Origin: Cognatundibacterium crateris
GTDB taxonomy: Bacteria; Pseudomonadota; Gammaproteobacteria; Burkholderiales; Burkholderiaceae_D
Direction of reading: 5' to 3'
NCBI RefSeq assembly: GCF_010078235.1
Contig: NZ_JAABOS010000003.1
Location: 248,001 to 312,000 of the forward strand
DNA: 64,000 nt
The position numbers and the translations under genes are program-made. Of this stretch, positions 8,673-17,319 are shown piece by piece (the stretch's first letter is position 1; each line of letters opens with the position of its first letter). Under the pieces are notes generated by a model. That model was not told the DNA's origin, made no database searches, and saw only the letters and a program-made list of their open reading frames with translations.

Positions 8673-11600
8673 TCAGGCCGATTTGACCGTCTTGTTTCTA
8701 AAAAGTTGCGTCAATTTTAGCAAACCGCGCCAAATCATGCGCACACCAAACAAAGTGAGCACTGCTTCCAGCATGGTCATGCCGATCGCGATCGCAGAAT
8801 GGAAGCGTTCGCTACGCTGACGGATTTTACGGCTCATGCCATCTTTTGCGATTTCTATACTGTCGTAGAAGGTAGGCACGACTAACAGCGTCAGCAAGGT
8901 GGAAGTGATGGTGCCACCGATAATCGCAATCGCCAGTGGACGGTAGAATTCACCCCCCTCACCCAATCCCAATGCGACCGGTAACATACCTGCAATCAGC
9001 GCAAAGGTAGTCATCAGGATAGGACGCAGACGTACCCGTCCGGCTTGCATCAGGGCTGCTTCCCGTTCCATGCCTTCGGATTCAAATTTGCGTGCGGCAT
9101 CCAGCAAGAGAATCGCATTCTTAGCGACCAGACCCATGAGCATAATCACACCGATCAGACTCATCAGATTGATGGTGCTGCCAGTGATCAGTAAGGCCAG
9201 TACCACGCCGATCAGTGACAACGGCAGCGATAACATCACACCCAAAGGCGCACTGAAAGAGCCGAACTGCATCACCAGGATCAGGTACATCAGGCCTATG
9301 CCGGACAAGACTGCGATACCCATGGCGCCGAACACTTCTTCCTGATCCTGACCGGCACCGCCAACTGACAAGCCATAACCTGTAGGGAAGTTCATGGACT
9401 CGGCCAGTTTCTTGGCGTCTGCAATCACTTCTCCATTCGAGCGACCCTGCGCATTGGCGGAAACGGTGATAGTCCGTTTGCCATTCGCATGTTCTATGCT
9501 GGAAGGTCCCTTACCCATGGTGATGGTGGCGATCTGATCAAGCGGTACCATCTGGCTGCTGCCCGCTACTGCGATAGGCAGACGTTCGATATTTTCTTTG
9601 CTGACGCGGTCATCCGGATGCAAGCGTACCGCAACGTCACGCGTCTCACCGGTAGGATCGACCCAGTCACCGACTTCGATACCGGCAAAGGCGACGCGCA
9701 AGGTCTGGGCTGCATCATTGGACGAGATGCCCATAGAATTGGCCAGGCCACGGTTGAGTTCGATTTTCAGCTCTTTCTTTGGGTCCTGCTCAGACAAACC
9801 GATATCGACCGCACCCGGTACATCGCGCAGTTTTTCCATATACAGACTGGTGATTTCCAACAGCTTGCGTGAATCCGGGCCGGTAAATTCCATTTGCACC
9901 GGCTTTTGCGCGCCATTGTTCAGATCATCCATCACCGTGTATTCAGCACCAACCAGCGTGCGGATTTTCTCGCGCAGTTCAGCGGCGATTTCCTTGGCGC
10001 TGCGTTTGCGTTCGGTACTTTTTCCGATGTCCACGTAAATCCGGCCACCTGCCGGTGTGATGTTGCTGTTGGTGTCTTTGGTCTCAGGCAAGCTGCGTGC
10101 GATGGCTGCGGCTCTTTCCATTTTCAGCTTCGCGTATTCCAGTGAAGACGAAGCTGGCGTGCGTACCGAGATCATCAGATTGCCGGAATCGGTCGCCGGT
10201 AAAAAGCTGGTGCCACCGAATTTAGCCTGCAGTGCCATCGCCGCCACCAGGCTCAATACTGCAATGGCTGCCATAGAACGACGATGATGCAGCGCCCAGG
10301 CAATCACATGACCATAGCGGTCGGACTGATGATCAAACCAGTCATTAAAGCGTGCCAGCAGCTTGCTCAAGCCTTTTTTCGGTGCAGTATGATGATCGGC
10401 CGGATCACCCCAATAAGCTGACAACATCGGGTCCAGCGTAAAGGAAATCCCCAGACTGACCAGCACCGAGCAAGTTACAGTCAGCGCAAACGGGCGGAAC
10501 CATTCGCCAGGCATACCCGGCATGAAGGCGACCGGAATAAACACCGCGATGATAGAGAAGGTCGTCGCCGCCACTGCCAGACCGATTTCCGCCGTACCCT
10601 GTAAGGCGGCGGTTCTGCGATCGGAACCCATTTGCATATGGCGCACGATGTTTTCCCGCACCACAATCGCATCATCAATTAAGACACCAATCGCCAGCGA
10701 CAGACCCAACAGCGTCATGAAGTTCAGCGTGAAACCACACAGCCAGACCGCGATAAATGCAGCAATCACGGAGGTTGGCAGACTCAAGGCTGTGATCAGG
10801 GTAGAGCGCCAGGAATTCAGGAAGGCATACACCACAAAGATAGTCAGCCCTGCACCCAGAACCAGCGATTCGATCACATTATTCAGGCTGCGTTGTGCAT
10901 CTTTGCCGCCGTCACGCGTGATGTCGAGCTTGGTTCCCGGATGCGTGGTTTCATATTCCTTATTGGTTTTTTCCAGAAATTCACGCACCGCTTTCGCTAC
11001 GGAGACAGTACTGGCTTCGCGTGATTTACTGACCTGAATACCGACATTCGGATTACCGCTACGTATGCTCAGGCTGTTCAGATCGGCAAAGTTATCTTCT
11101 ATGGTGGCGACCTGCGCCAGACGGACTACCTGCTCACCATTGCGTTTAATGACAACTTGCTGAAACTCTTCCGGCGTTTCAATACGACCTACCAGACGTA
11201 TGCTTTCTTCATCCAGTTTGCCACGGATTTTACCGACTGGCGCATTGGTGTTTTGCATGCGCAAAGCATTCACGACTTCACCAACCGAGACATTGTATTC
11301 ACGCAGTTTTTCTGCGCGCAGCAAGACTGACAGTTCACGTTTTAAGGAACCATTCACGGTGACGGTCGACACGCCGGGCAAGCCGCGCAGTTTATCTGCC
11401 AGACTGTCTTCCGCCAGGCGTGAAATCTCGGCATGGCTGAGCTTGGTGGACGACAGCGCGATATTCACTATCGGTTGCGCAGAAGGGTCCCAGCGCTGGA
11501 TGATGGGCTCGCGCATTTCGGTCGGCATCTTGAAGCGCACGTTGGAAATCACGTTGCGGACTTCATCGGTGGCTTCGATCATGTTCTTTTTAAATTCAAA

Positions 11601-11882
11601 CATGATGTCAAAACGGGCCATGCCTTCATTTGAGCTGGAATACACTTCCTTGACGCCGGAAATACTCATCATCGACTTTTCCAGACGATTGACGATTTCA
11701 CGCTCTACCGTGTCCGGTGAGGCGCCCGGATAAGGCATCACCACCGACAGACCCGGCACTTCTACGTCGGGATTCTGATTGACGCGCAGCTTGCTCAAGG
11801 CCAGTAAGCCCAGCGCCATCAGCGCGATGATCATCACGATAGTCGCGATGGGGCGTTTAATACTGAAGTCAGATAGAAACAT
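8673..11882 (-). CDS. RND-family multidrug efflux permease (AcrB/MdtB-like)
   Basis: 1069 aa, the normal length for an HAE1 transporter. It starts MFLSDFSIKRPIATIVMII, the typical first helix. Two porter halves each follow a large periplasmic loop, and helix 4 has the proton-relay pair in LAIGVLIDDAIVVREN. Further helices include FIPVAFMPGMPGEWFRPFAL and the second-half counterpart SLIGVIMLMGLVAKNAILLLD. It works in the inner membrane as a trimer, expelling drugs or lipophilic compounds through an adaptor and a TolC channel. The adaptor gene lies 2 nt upstream; no outer-membrane gene is in this operon, so it probably borrows one from elsewhere. The sequence suggests the VexF/MdtBC-like branch, but substrate is unknown. 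Confidence 0.94.
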   Translation of the reverse strand: MFLSDFSIKRPIATIVMIIALMALGLLALSKLRVNQNPDVEVPGLSVVMPYPGASPDTVEREIVNRLEKSMMSISGVKEVYSSSNEGMARFDIMFEFKKNMIEATDEVRNVISNVRFKMPTEMREPIIQRWDPSAQPIVNIALSSTKLSHAEISRLAEDSLADKLRGLPGVSTVTVNGSLKRELSVLLRAEKLREYNVSVGEVVNALRMQNTNAPVGKIRGKLDEESIRLVGRIETPEEFQQVVIKRNGEQVVRLAQVATIEDNFADLNSLSIRSGNPNVGIQVSKSREASTVSVAKAVREFLEKTNKEYETTHPGTKLDITRDGGKDAQRSLNNVIESLVLGAGLTIFVVYAFLNSWRSTLITALSLPTSVIAAFIAVWLCGFTLNFMTLLGLSLAIGVLIDDAIVVRENIVRHMQMGSDRRTAALQGTAEIGLAVAATTFSIIAVFIPVAFMPGMPGEWFRPFALTVTCSVLVSLGISFTLDPMLSAYWGDPADHHTAPKKGLSKLLARFNDWFDHQSDRYGHVIAWALHHRRSMAAIAVLSLVAAMALQAKFGGTSFLPATDSGNLMISVRTPASSSLEYAKLKMERAAAIARSLPETKDTNSNITPAGGRIYVDIGKSTERKRSAKEIAAELREKIRTLVGAEYTVMDDLNNGAQKPVQMEFTGPDSRKLLEITSLYMEKLRDVPGAVDIGLSEQDPKKELKIELNRGLANSMGISSNDAAQTLRVAFAGIEVGDWVDPTGETRDVAVRLHPDDRVSKENIERLPIAVAGSSQMVPLDQIATITMGKGPSSIEHANGKRTITVSANAQGRSNGEVIADAKKLAESMNFPTGYGLSVGGAGQDQEEVFGAMGIAVLSGIGLMYLILVMQFGSFSAPLGVMLSLPLSLIGVVLALLITGSTINLMSLIGVIMLMGLVAKNAILLLDAARKFESEGMEREAALMQAGRVRLRPILMTTFALIAGMLPVALGLGEGGEFYRPLAIAIIGGTITSTLLTLLVVPTFYDSIEIAKDGMSRKIRQRSERFHSAIAIGMTMLEAVLTLFGVRMIWRGLLKLTQLFRNKTVKSA

Positions 11883-11884
11883 GA

Positions 11885-13096
11885 TTAATGGCTCCCGGCT
11901 GCAGTTGTATTCGCAGCGGCTGCAGTATTGCCAGTGTTACCTGCAGGCGTAGCTGCCGCCAGCTCAACTGCCTGTCCGTCTTTGAGCGCTGAGCCAGGGT
12001 TACGCATGACGACATCGCCGACAGCTAAGCCATTGCGGATTTCTATGTTACCGGTACGCTGGTCGCGTTTGCCCATAGCCAGATTCACCTTGCTCAGATT
12101 TTTACCGGAGACGCGCCAGGCATACGCCGTATCACCCGCTCTGACCACAGCGGATTCCGGCAGCGTCAGCGCATTAATGGTAGTGGCTTCGATATTTCCT
12201 TCTGCATACAAGCCAGATACCTTAGGCTGGTTTTTGTCAGCAAATGCGACCAGCACCTCGACCTGACGTGTCACGTCATTGGCGGCGGGATCCAGGCGCG
12301 TGACTTTGCCGCGGAATTCCTGCTGATAGCCATTGATACGGAAGCTGACTGCCTGCCCGGTTTGCACCTGAGCGATTTTATCGGTCGAGACTTTACCGGC
12401 AAAACGCATACTGGTCGGGTCGATGACTTTGACTAATTCCTTACCTGGTGTCGCGGTATCACCGGCAGAGACTTTACGTTCACTGACCACGCCATCAAAC
12501 GGTGCGCGTACCACAGTGCGCTGCAATTGCTGACGTGCGCTGGCTGCTCTGGCCTTGGCGGCGGATAATTCGCTGCGCGCCGCATTCACACGTACTTCTG
12601 CATCATCTAATGCCTGCAATGAGGTCATGCCGGAAGCGCGTAAAGTCTTCAGCCGCTGCAAAGTACGATCCGACTGATCGAGTGCGAGCGAGGCACTGCG
12701 GGCGGAGTCTTCGGCTGAATTCAGATTGTCACGGATAGAGGTTTCATCCAGTTTGACCAGCACATCGCCACGCTTCACGATGTCGCCGTTTTCCTTCAAT
12801 ACCTGCAGCACGATGGCCTGCACCTCGGCGCGCAAATCGGCTTTGCGTTCAGGCTGGATAGAGCCGGTGATGACTGGCCCTGAGGCGAGCGCATTGCTTT
12901 CGACTTTCAATATGTCTTCCGGCGCGATGGTCAGTTTGGGTGCCGGTTTTTCATTCTTAGCGCTGGCGGAGGATGCGGCACTTGCTGCTGTAGTTGCTGC
13001 CGATGCGGAGGCAGAGCCTTTTTCATTTTCTTTTTTACTGTTACAGGCTGCCAGCGCAGAGGCGATGGCAATAACTAGGAGGGTTTGACGTAACAT
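11885..13096 (-). CDS. RND efflux periplasmic adaptor (membrane fusion lipoprotein)
   Basis: 403 aa from the ATG at 13096. An upstream in-frame start at 13210 would add 38 residues before an obvious lipoprotein signal (MLRQTLLVIAIASALAAC, lipobox Cys18), so the shorter start is chosen. An Ala/Ser-rich linker follows. The core has the lipoyl/hairpin/beta-barrel order: VQAIVLQVLKENGDIVKRGDVLVKLD (in part GDIVKRGDVLVKLD), a long coiled-coil hairpin (~105-175) and RAPFDGVVSERKVSAGD. It joins the permease to an outer-membrane channel. It is translationally close to the permease (2-nt gap) and clearly the first gene of a two-gene operon. Confidence 0.93.
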   Translation of the reverse strand: MLRQTLLVIAIASALAACNSKKENEKGSASASAATTAASAASSASAKNEKPAPKLTIAPEDILKVESNALASGPVITGSIQPERKADLRAEVQAIVLQVLKENGDIVKRGDVLVKLDETSIRDNLNSAEDSARSASLALDQSDRTLQRLKTLRASGMTSLQALDDAEVRVNAARSELSAAKARAASARQQLQRTVVRAPFDGVVSERKVSAGDTATPGKELVKVIDPTSMRFAGKVSTDKIAQVQTGQAVSFRINGYQQEFRGKVTRLDPAANDVTRQVEVLVAFADKNQPKVSGLYAEGNIEATTINALTLPESAVVRAGDTAYAWRVSGKNLSKVNLAMGKRDQRTGNIEIRNGLAVGDVVMRNPGSALKDGQAVELAAATPAGNTGNTAAAANTTAAGSH

Positions 13097-13322
13097 GATC
13101 GCTCGCAGGTAGGGGAATCGGGAAAACCGGGATGCTGAAGTATTCCAAAAGGATGCCGCTAAGACAAGACGAAAAGGTTTAAGTTGCAGTTTCAATAGGA
13201 TGAAATGCAAGAAACAAGGAATGAGTTGCAGCGAGGGGCGTTTGAGTTGATGCAGGCAGCTTGCAGGGTTTGTTACCTGGCTACGTGGAGAGTGTTAAAT
13301 CAGAGCGGGAGCTGATGCAGGC

Positions 13323-13817
13323 TCAGGCCGGCTGTTGGGATTTCATGACATAAGCCAGCAGTCCGGCGCAGGCATCGTCAATATAATCGAGTACGGTTTC
13401 AAAACCCTGAGCGCCGCCGTAATAGGGGTCTGGGACTTCCTGGGCTGCAACATGCTCGGCAAATTTCATTAGCAATTCCAGCTTATGCTGGTAACGCGCC
13501 GGGCAAGCGGCTTGCAATAAGGACATATTGTGTTGATCCATTGCCAGTAACAGGTCAAATTTTTCAAAATCTTCCGCTTTGACCTGACGCGCACGTTGCC
13601 GGGATAGATCAAATCCCCGCTTCATCGCGTAATCGCGTGCACGCGGGTCCGGCGCTTCACCTGAATGATAAGCATGGGTGCCAGCGGAATCAATATGCAA
13701 CTGATCCGTCATGCCAGCCTGCTCCGCTTTGGCACGGAATACTGCTTCTGCAGTCGGAGAGCGGCAGATATTTCCCATGCAGATAAACAAGATGGCGCGG
13801 ACAGGTGCTTGATTCAT
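13323..13817 (-). CDS. Low-molecular-weight protein tyrosine phosphatase
   Basis: 164 aa. The P-loop C-x5-R is FICMGNICRSPT, with nucleophile Cys13 and Arg19. The general-acid loop VPDPYYGG is intact near the C-terminus. Both are diagnostic of LMW-PTPs, cytosolic enzymes that remove phosphate from phosphotyrosine (or phosphoarginine in some relatives). No tyrosine kinase or polysaccharide gene is adjacent, so this appears to be the stand-alone housekeeping type rather than a Wzb partner. Confidence 0.93.
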   Translation of the reverse strand: MNQAPVRAILFICMGNICRSPTAEAVFRAKAEQAGMTDQLHIDSAGTHAYHSGEAPDPRARDYAMKRGFDLSRQRARQVKAEDFEKFDLLLAMDQHNMSLLQAACPARYQHKLELLMKFAEHVAAQEVPDPYYGGAQGFETVLDYIDDACAGLLAYVMKSQQPA

Positions 13818-14243
13818 TATTAAATCCAGGCAACTTTCAGAGTGGCAATGTAATGGTGTGGGGTAATTTTACGCTTGAAGCTGGGAAATTCTTTCGATTG
13901 AGACGAGATAAATTGTCAACAATATATAAATGTAGGGCTTACGCAAAATTGTCCCGGCAAGGCATGGCGACGCAGGCAGTACGCTGTGTACGACAAGGAG
14001 CCATAACGCCGCTGGGGCGGTTTTGCGTAAGTCCTAAAATGTAGGGCTTACGCAAAATGACCTGGGAAGTAAGCCGACCAGGTAAGCGGTCTCGAGAGGG
14101 ATAGCTGAATAGCGCACTCAGCCTGCGCTGAGCGAAATTGACCGGACGGCCTGCATTTAGGGATCGCCCTCCGTATAGCTGGGGCTGGTTGAAATGGCTG
14201 CGTGCTGCGTCAGGATAGTGACGCAGCTAAGCAGCAAAAATGC
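13818..14243. other. Intergenic stretch with palindromic repeat and a lone repeat end
   Basis: Holds repeat copy B (13933-14036) and, directly after it, a second occurrence of the repeat's end sequence (TAGGGCTTACGCAAAAT at 14041-14057) with no matching right half. The remainder to 14243 contains no coding region or terminator I can support. Confidence 0.6.
13933..14036. repeat. Palindromic repeat element, copy B (inverted relative to A and C)
   Basis: 104 nt. Ends TAGGGCTTACGCAAAA and TTTTGCGTAAGTCCTA form near-perfect terminal inverted repeats. The reverse complement matches copy C at 41204-41306 through most of its length, including CAGCGGCGTTATGGCTCCTT and GCCTTGCCGGGACAATTTTG. Its centre is GTAC-N5-GTAC. 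Confidence 0.9.
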
Positions 14244-14636
14244 TTAAGACAGCAGTAAGATCGCCACACTGCATGCGCTGGCTGCGAACCAGATCAGGGA
14301 ACGCAAAGTCGCCTGATTAGCGAGATATGCCGCGATATACAGTATGCGGCATAAGATGAAACCGCCTGCCAGCATATCGATCTGTGACTGGTCCGCATGT
14401 GCCTGTTGAGCCAGTACCACGGCGGCGATAAACAGCGGCAGCGCTTCCCAGCCATTTTGTTGGGCTGCATTGGCACGATGCTGCCAGCCTTGCAGGCGTT
14501 CGGTCCAGGCGCGCGGATGGCGGTTGTTGTAACGCAGCTCGCGCTGATCAGCGCGTGCAGACGCTGCTTTCGCTATACCTATTGTGGCTATCGGTAACAG
14601 GCAGGCAGCCAGTACGCACCAGTTCGCAAGTGTCAT
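14244..14636 (-). CDS. MAPEG-family integral membrane protein
   Basis: 130 aa with four predicted membrane helices (residues ~5-25, 58-78, 85-100, 110-128). The central charged segment RELRYNNRHPRAW followed by RANAAQQNGWEALPLF matches the MAPEG pattern, where the N-x-x-E region binds glutathione in characterised members. Bacterial members are mostly uncharacterised, so glutathione transferase or peroxidase activity is only a family expectation. GGAGAAATC precedes the ATG. Confidence 0.85.
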   Translation of the reverse strand: MTLANWCVLAACLLPIATIGIAKAASARADQRELRYNNRHPRAWTERLQGWQHRANAAQQNGWEALPLFIAAVVLAQQAHADQSQIDMLAGGFILCRILYIAAYLANQATLRSLIWFAASACSVAILLLS

Positions 14637-14741
14637 GATTTCTCCTTAATTGAAGCCTCAATCATATAGCGATCACAGCACTTAGCAAACCATGCAGCGT
14701 ACAGACGCAGCCGATCAAAAAAATTGTTGATGCACACGGCT

Positions 14742-14793
14742 GTCAACCATACTTCACTAAGCGCCGTTGTATCAGCACGTAGCGAGGGCTACG
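14742..14793 (+). promoter_or_regulatory. ECF-type promoter and 5' hairpin upstream of exported protein 1
   Basis: TGTCAAC (14742-14748), 16-nt spacer, CGTT (14765-14768), then after 9 nt a hairpin CGTAGC / GCTACG (14778-14793). The same order with near-identical spacing precedes the next two paralogous genes. The hairpin would lie at or very near the transcript's 5' end. AAGGA before the start codon is the ribosome site. Confidence 0.75.
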
Positions 14794-14827
14794 ATACCCA
14801 ACACTGAATTCTGAACAAGGACGCACT

Positions 14828-15145
14828 ATGAATAAGCTCAATAAGTTGACACTCGCTCTGATCGCTACTGCGTTAACTGCCGGTACAGCGTTTGCTCAGA
14901 AACCAGCCGCTGCTGCGGCATCTGCCAAAGCCAGCGCACCGGCAGTGAGCGTCGCAGCCACACCGGCTTCGGTACCAGAAAAATCAGAGAAAGCTGTGAA
15001 GACAGTAAAGCCAGTGAGTGCAGAAAAATCCAGTGCCTCTGCTTCAGCAATCAAGACCAATAAAATTGAAACTGATCCGGTCAAAAAAGTTGATCCGGTA
15101 AAGCCAAAAAAAGCGGAAGAAGTGAAAGAAGAATTAAAAAAATAA
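14828..15145 (+). CDS. Exported Ala/Lys/Ser-rich low-complexity protein 1 (Asr-like)
   Basis: 105 aa. Residues 1-23 are a Sec signal ending TAGTAFA-Q. The mature part is almost only Ala, Lys, Ser, Val, Pro and Glu, with no hydrophobic core or cysteine, so it should be disordered and periplasmic. It ends in a lysine/glutamate-rich tail (KKAEEVKEELKK). It is the first of three tandem paralogues sharing signal peptide, promoter pattern and individual terminators. Composition recalls the enterobacterial acid-shock protein Asr, a disordered periplasmic protein; this is a resemblance in composition, not a demonstrated homology. Function unknown. Confidence 0.8.
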   Translation: MNKLNKLTLALIATALTAGTAFAQKPAAAAASAKASAPAVSVAATPASVPEKSEKAVKTVKPVSAEKSSASASAIKTNKIETDPVKKVDPVKPKKAEEVKEELKK

Positions 15146-15162
15146 GGAATCATTGATACGAG

Positions 15163-15200
15163 AAAAACGGCGTCTGTATGACGCCGTTTTTTATTTTTTT
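15163..15200 (+). terminator. Terminator after exported protein 1
   Basis: Stem AAAAACGGCGT / ACGCCGTTTTT with 7-nt loop, followed by a long T-run. Confidence 0.93.
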
Positions 15201-15270
15201 TTCGTCGAATAAAAAAATTGAGAGCAGGCAGAAAAATTTTTTTACTTTTTACATTCGTACACAAATTTTG

Positions 15271-15322
15271 TGTCAACAGACTGCAAACAGGCTGCGTTAT
15301 TAGCTTACGTAGACAAACTACG
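15271..15322 (+). promoter_or_regulatory. ECF-type promoter and 5' hairpin upstream of exported protein 2
   Basis: TGTCAAC (15271-15277), 17-nt spacer, CGTT (15295-15298), 9 nt, then hairpin CGTAG / CTACG (15308-15322, loop of 5). It shares the block TTAGCTTACGTAG with the copy before protein 3. Confidence 0.78.
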
Positions 15323-15366
15323 CTGACAAACAAATCAACGCTGTATAACACTCATAGGAACAGATC

Positions 15367-15732
15367 ATGAACAAATTTATCGCCGCTATCATCGCTTCCA
15401 GTTTCGCAATGGGTACTGCATTTGCACAGACACCTGCAAAACCAGTAGAGGCAGCTAAAGCAGCAGTCGCCACGACTGCGACGAATGCAGCAAGTGCTGC
15501 GAGCGCTCAGGCAGCAGCTGCCGCCAGTACAGTGAAGGCGGCAGTCACACCGGCACCTGCGCCGGCACCAAAAGCAGAAATGAAAACTGAAGCGAAGCCA
15601 GCAGCGGCCGCTACACCTGCAGCTGAAGCCAAGCCAGCGGTCGAGAAAAAAGCTAAGCATCGCAAGCATGCGAAGAAAGCGAAAACCGAAGCTGCAAGCA
15701 GCGATGCAAAACCAGCTGCGACGATGAAATAA
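15367..15732 (+). CDS. Exported Ala/Lys/Pro-rich low-complexity protein 2 (Asr-like)
   Basis: 121 aa. Signal peptide MNKFIAAIIASSFAMGTAFA-Q, nearly the same as in protein 3. The mature chain is an Ala/Thr/Val stretch, a Pro-Ala segment (APAPAPKAE) and a basic segment KKAKHRKHAKKAKTE near the C-terminus. That order (Pro/Ala then Lys/His-rich) is the closest of the three to E. coli Asr. It is predicted disordered and soluble in the periplasm. It has its own promoter-like block and terminator, so it is not simply co-transcribed with protein 1. Confidence 0.8.
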   Translation: MNKFIAAIIASSFAMGTAFAQTPAKPVEAAKAAVATTATNAASAASAQAAAAASTVKAAVTPAPAPAPKAEMKTEAKPAAAATPAAEAKPAVEKKAKHRKHAKKAKTEAASSDAKPAATMK

Positions 15733-15780
15733 ACACTTTCCATGCGTAAGGCGACATCTGAGTATCAGATCCGCAGTGAA

Positions 15781-15820
15781 AAAAAGCACAGACATTTCTC
15801 TGTGCTTTTTTCTTTTTTTT
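15781..15820 (+). terminator. Terminator after exported protein 2
   Basis: Stem AAAAAGCACAGA / TCTGTGCTTTTT with 6-nt loop, followed by TCTTTTTTTT. Confidence 0.93.
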
Positions 15821-15943
15821 AAATCGTTTTTAAAAAAATTTAGTCTTTTTTGTTTTATGAATACTGGAAACTAAGTTTCCTAGTAATGCATTATCAGATT
15901 AAATTCAAAGAAAATTAAAAATAAAAAATATTTTCGAAAATTG

Positions 15944-15995
15944 TGTCAACGCATCATTCACTGACTACGTTTTTAGCTTACGTAGCAACACTACG
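15944..15995 (+). promoter_or_regulatory. ECF-type promoter and 5' hairpin upstream of exported protein 3
   Basis: TGTCAAC (15944-15950), 17-nt spacer, CGTT (15968-15971), 9 nt, then hairpin CGTAG / CTACG (15981-15995, loop of 5). The region just upstream is very AT-rich. Confidence 0.78.
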
Positions 15996-16037
15996 CAAAA
16001 CAAATTAACCTGAAAACTTTTTGAACAAGGACTCATC

Positions 16038-16421
16038 ATGACTAAGTTAATCGCCGCTCTGATCGCTACAACTTTCGCAATGGGTACAGCGTTCGCCCAG
16101 ACACCGGCAGCGCCTGCTTCCGCCTCCGCGAAAGCCAGTGCACCAGCTTCTGCTGCAGCTTCGGTAGCCGCACCTGCGAGTAAAGTAAAAGCACCTGTAG
16201 CTGATATCAAAGCCAGTGCTTCCGTTGCGGCAGAAACCAAGCCAGCGACTGAAGCAGCACCTAAAGCTGAACATGCAAAAACCGAGCATGCCAAGACTGA
16301 ACATATGAAAAAAGAGCACGTTAAAAAAGAACATGCGAAGACGGATGCAAAAGCAGACGTAAAAACTGAAGTCAAACCTGAAGTGAAAGCAGAAGCCGCG
16401 AAGGCTGCCTCTGCTAAATAA
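16038..16421 (+). CDS. Exported Ala/Lys/Glu/His-rich low-complexity protein 3 (Asr-like)
   Basis: 127 aa. Signal peptide MTKLIAALIATTFAMGTAFA-Q. The mature chain begins with an Ala/Ser/Pro/Val region. It then has five near-tandem five-residue repeats of the form E-H-x-K-[KT] (about residues 79-103), and a Lys/Glu/Val tail. The periodic histidines could bind metal or buffer protons; this is inference from composition. Shares signal peptide and promoter layout with the two preceding genes. Confidence 0.8.
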   Translation: MTKLIAALIATTFAMGTAFAQTPAAPASASAKASAPASAAASVAAPASKVKAPVADIKASASVAAETKPATEAAPKAEHAKTEHAKTEHMKKEHVKKEHAKTDAKADVKTEVKPEVKAEAAKAASAK

Positions 16422-16439
16422 GCAGGTTTAGTAATCAAG

Positions 16440-16467
16440 AACGGCGCCCAGTGCGCCGTTTTTTTAT
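16440..16467 (+). terminator. Terminator after exported protein 3
   Basis: Stem ACGGCGC / GCGCCGT with loop CCAGT, followed by seven or more T. Confidence 0.92.
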
Positions 16468-16547
16468 GGGCAGACCGAAATTAGCAGAGCAAGTTGTGGT
16501 TAAATGTGACACTTCTGGTGTAACCATCCTTGAAGTCAATCTGATCT

Positions 16548-17300
16548 ATGAAAAGAGTCCTGCTCAGCTTAGTTGGCCTGATTTTTTCTATGTCCTCCCA
16601 TGCCTTAGATCTGCGCGTCGCCGTTTGGGATGGCGCTGCGCCTTTTATGACGAAGACTGAGCAGGGATGGCGCGGGATTTGTGTGGATATCTATAAGGCG
16701 ATCGAGACACTGGATCCACAATTACGTTTTGTGATCGATGAAGAAACCATGCCTTTGCGCCGGATTGAATATGAATTACACGCTGGCCGCCGCGATCTGA
16801 TTTGCGGCGCACGCAAGACCCCGGCACGTGAAGCGGCCGGTATGCAGTTTCTGAAAAGCGGTTTTTATACCAGTGGCTATCGGCTGGCCGTGCGCAGCGA
16901 TGACGATGTACAGGTCAGTAGCTGGGATGATGTGAAAAAGCTAGGTAATCAAGGCGTGGTGTTGATCATGCAGGGACATGGCGAAATCGAACGCCTGCAG
17001 CAGTTAGGCATACAGCTCGATAGTGGCACACCGTCTGCCGAACAGAATCTGATTAAGCTGGAGGCCGGGCGGGCGCGTTTTTTCTACCATCGGGATATAT
17101 TTTTTAAATCCAGCAGTTTTAACCCCAAAGACCATCCAAAAATCCGTTTGCTACCGACAGTGTTTGACCCCAGTCCTGCCTATATAGCCGCAGGTAAAAT
17201 GCTCAGCAAAGATGTACTCGCCCAAATCGAAACAGCCTTCAACCGCCTGATGCGTTCCGGCGAAATTGCACGCATCGTCAAGCAGAACGGCATGGAATAA
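16548..17300 (+). CDS. Periplasmic substrate-binding-protein-like (SBP_bac_3) protein
   Basis: 250 aa. Signal peptide residues ~1-19 (LVGLIFSMSSHA-L). The mature protein begins DLRVAVWDGAAPFMTKTEQG and has WRGICVDIYKAI and ICGARKTPAREAAG, the normal pattern of family-3 amino-acid-binding folds; the C-terminal ERIVKQNG-like end (GEIARIVKQNGM) is also typical. No transport permease or ATPase gene is adjacent, so it may be an orphan binding protein or a sensory accessory. Ligand unknown. Converges on the small gene at 17320. Confidence 0.82.
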   Translation: MKRVLLSLVGLIFSMSSHALDLRVAVWDGAAPFMTKTEQGWRGICVDIYKAIETLDPQLRFVIDEETMPLRRIEYELHAGRRDLICGARKTPAREAAGMQFLKSGFYTSGYRLAVRSDDDVQVSSWDDVKKLGNQGVVLIMQGHGEIERLQQLGIQLDSGTPSAEQNLIKLEAGRARFFYHRDIFFKSSSFNPKDHPKIRLLPTVFDPSPAYIAAGKMLSKDVLAQIETAFNRLMRSGEIARIVKQNGME

Positions 17301-17319
17301 ACCAGCGCTAACCAGCGCT

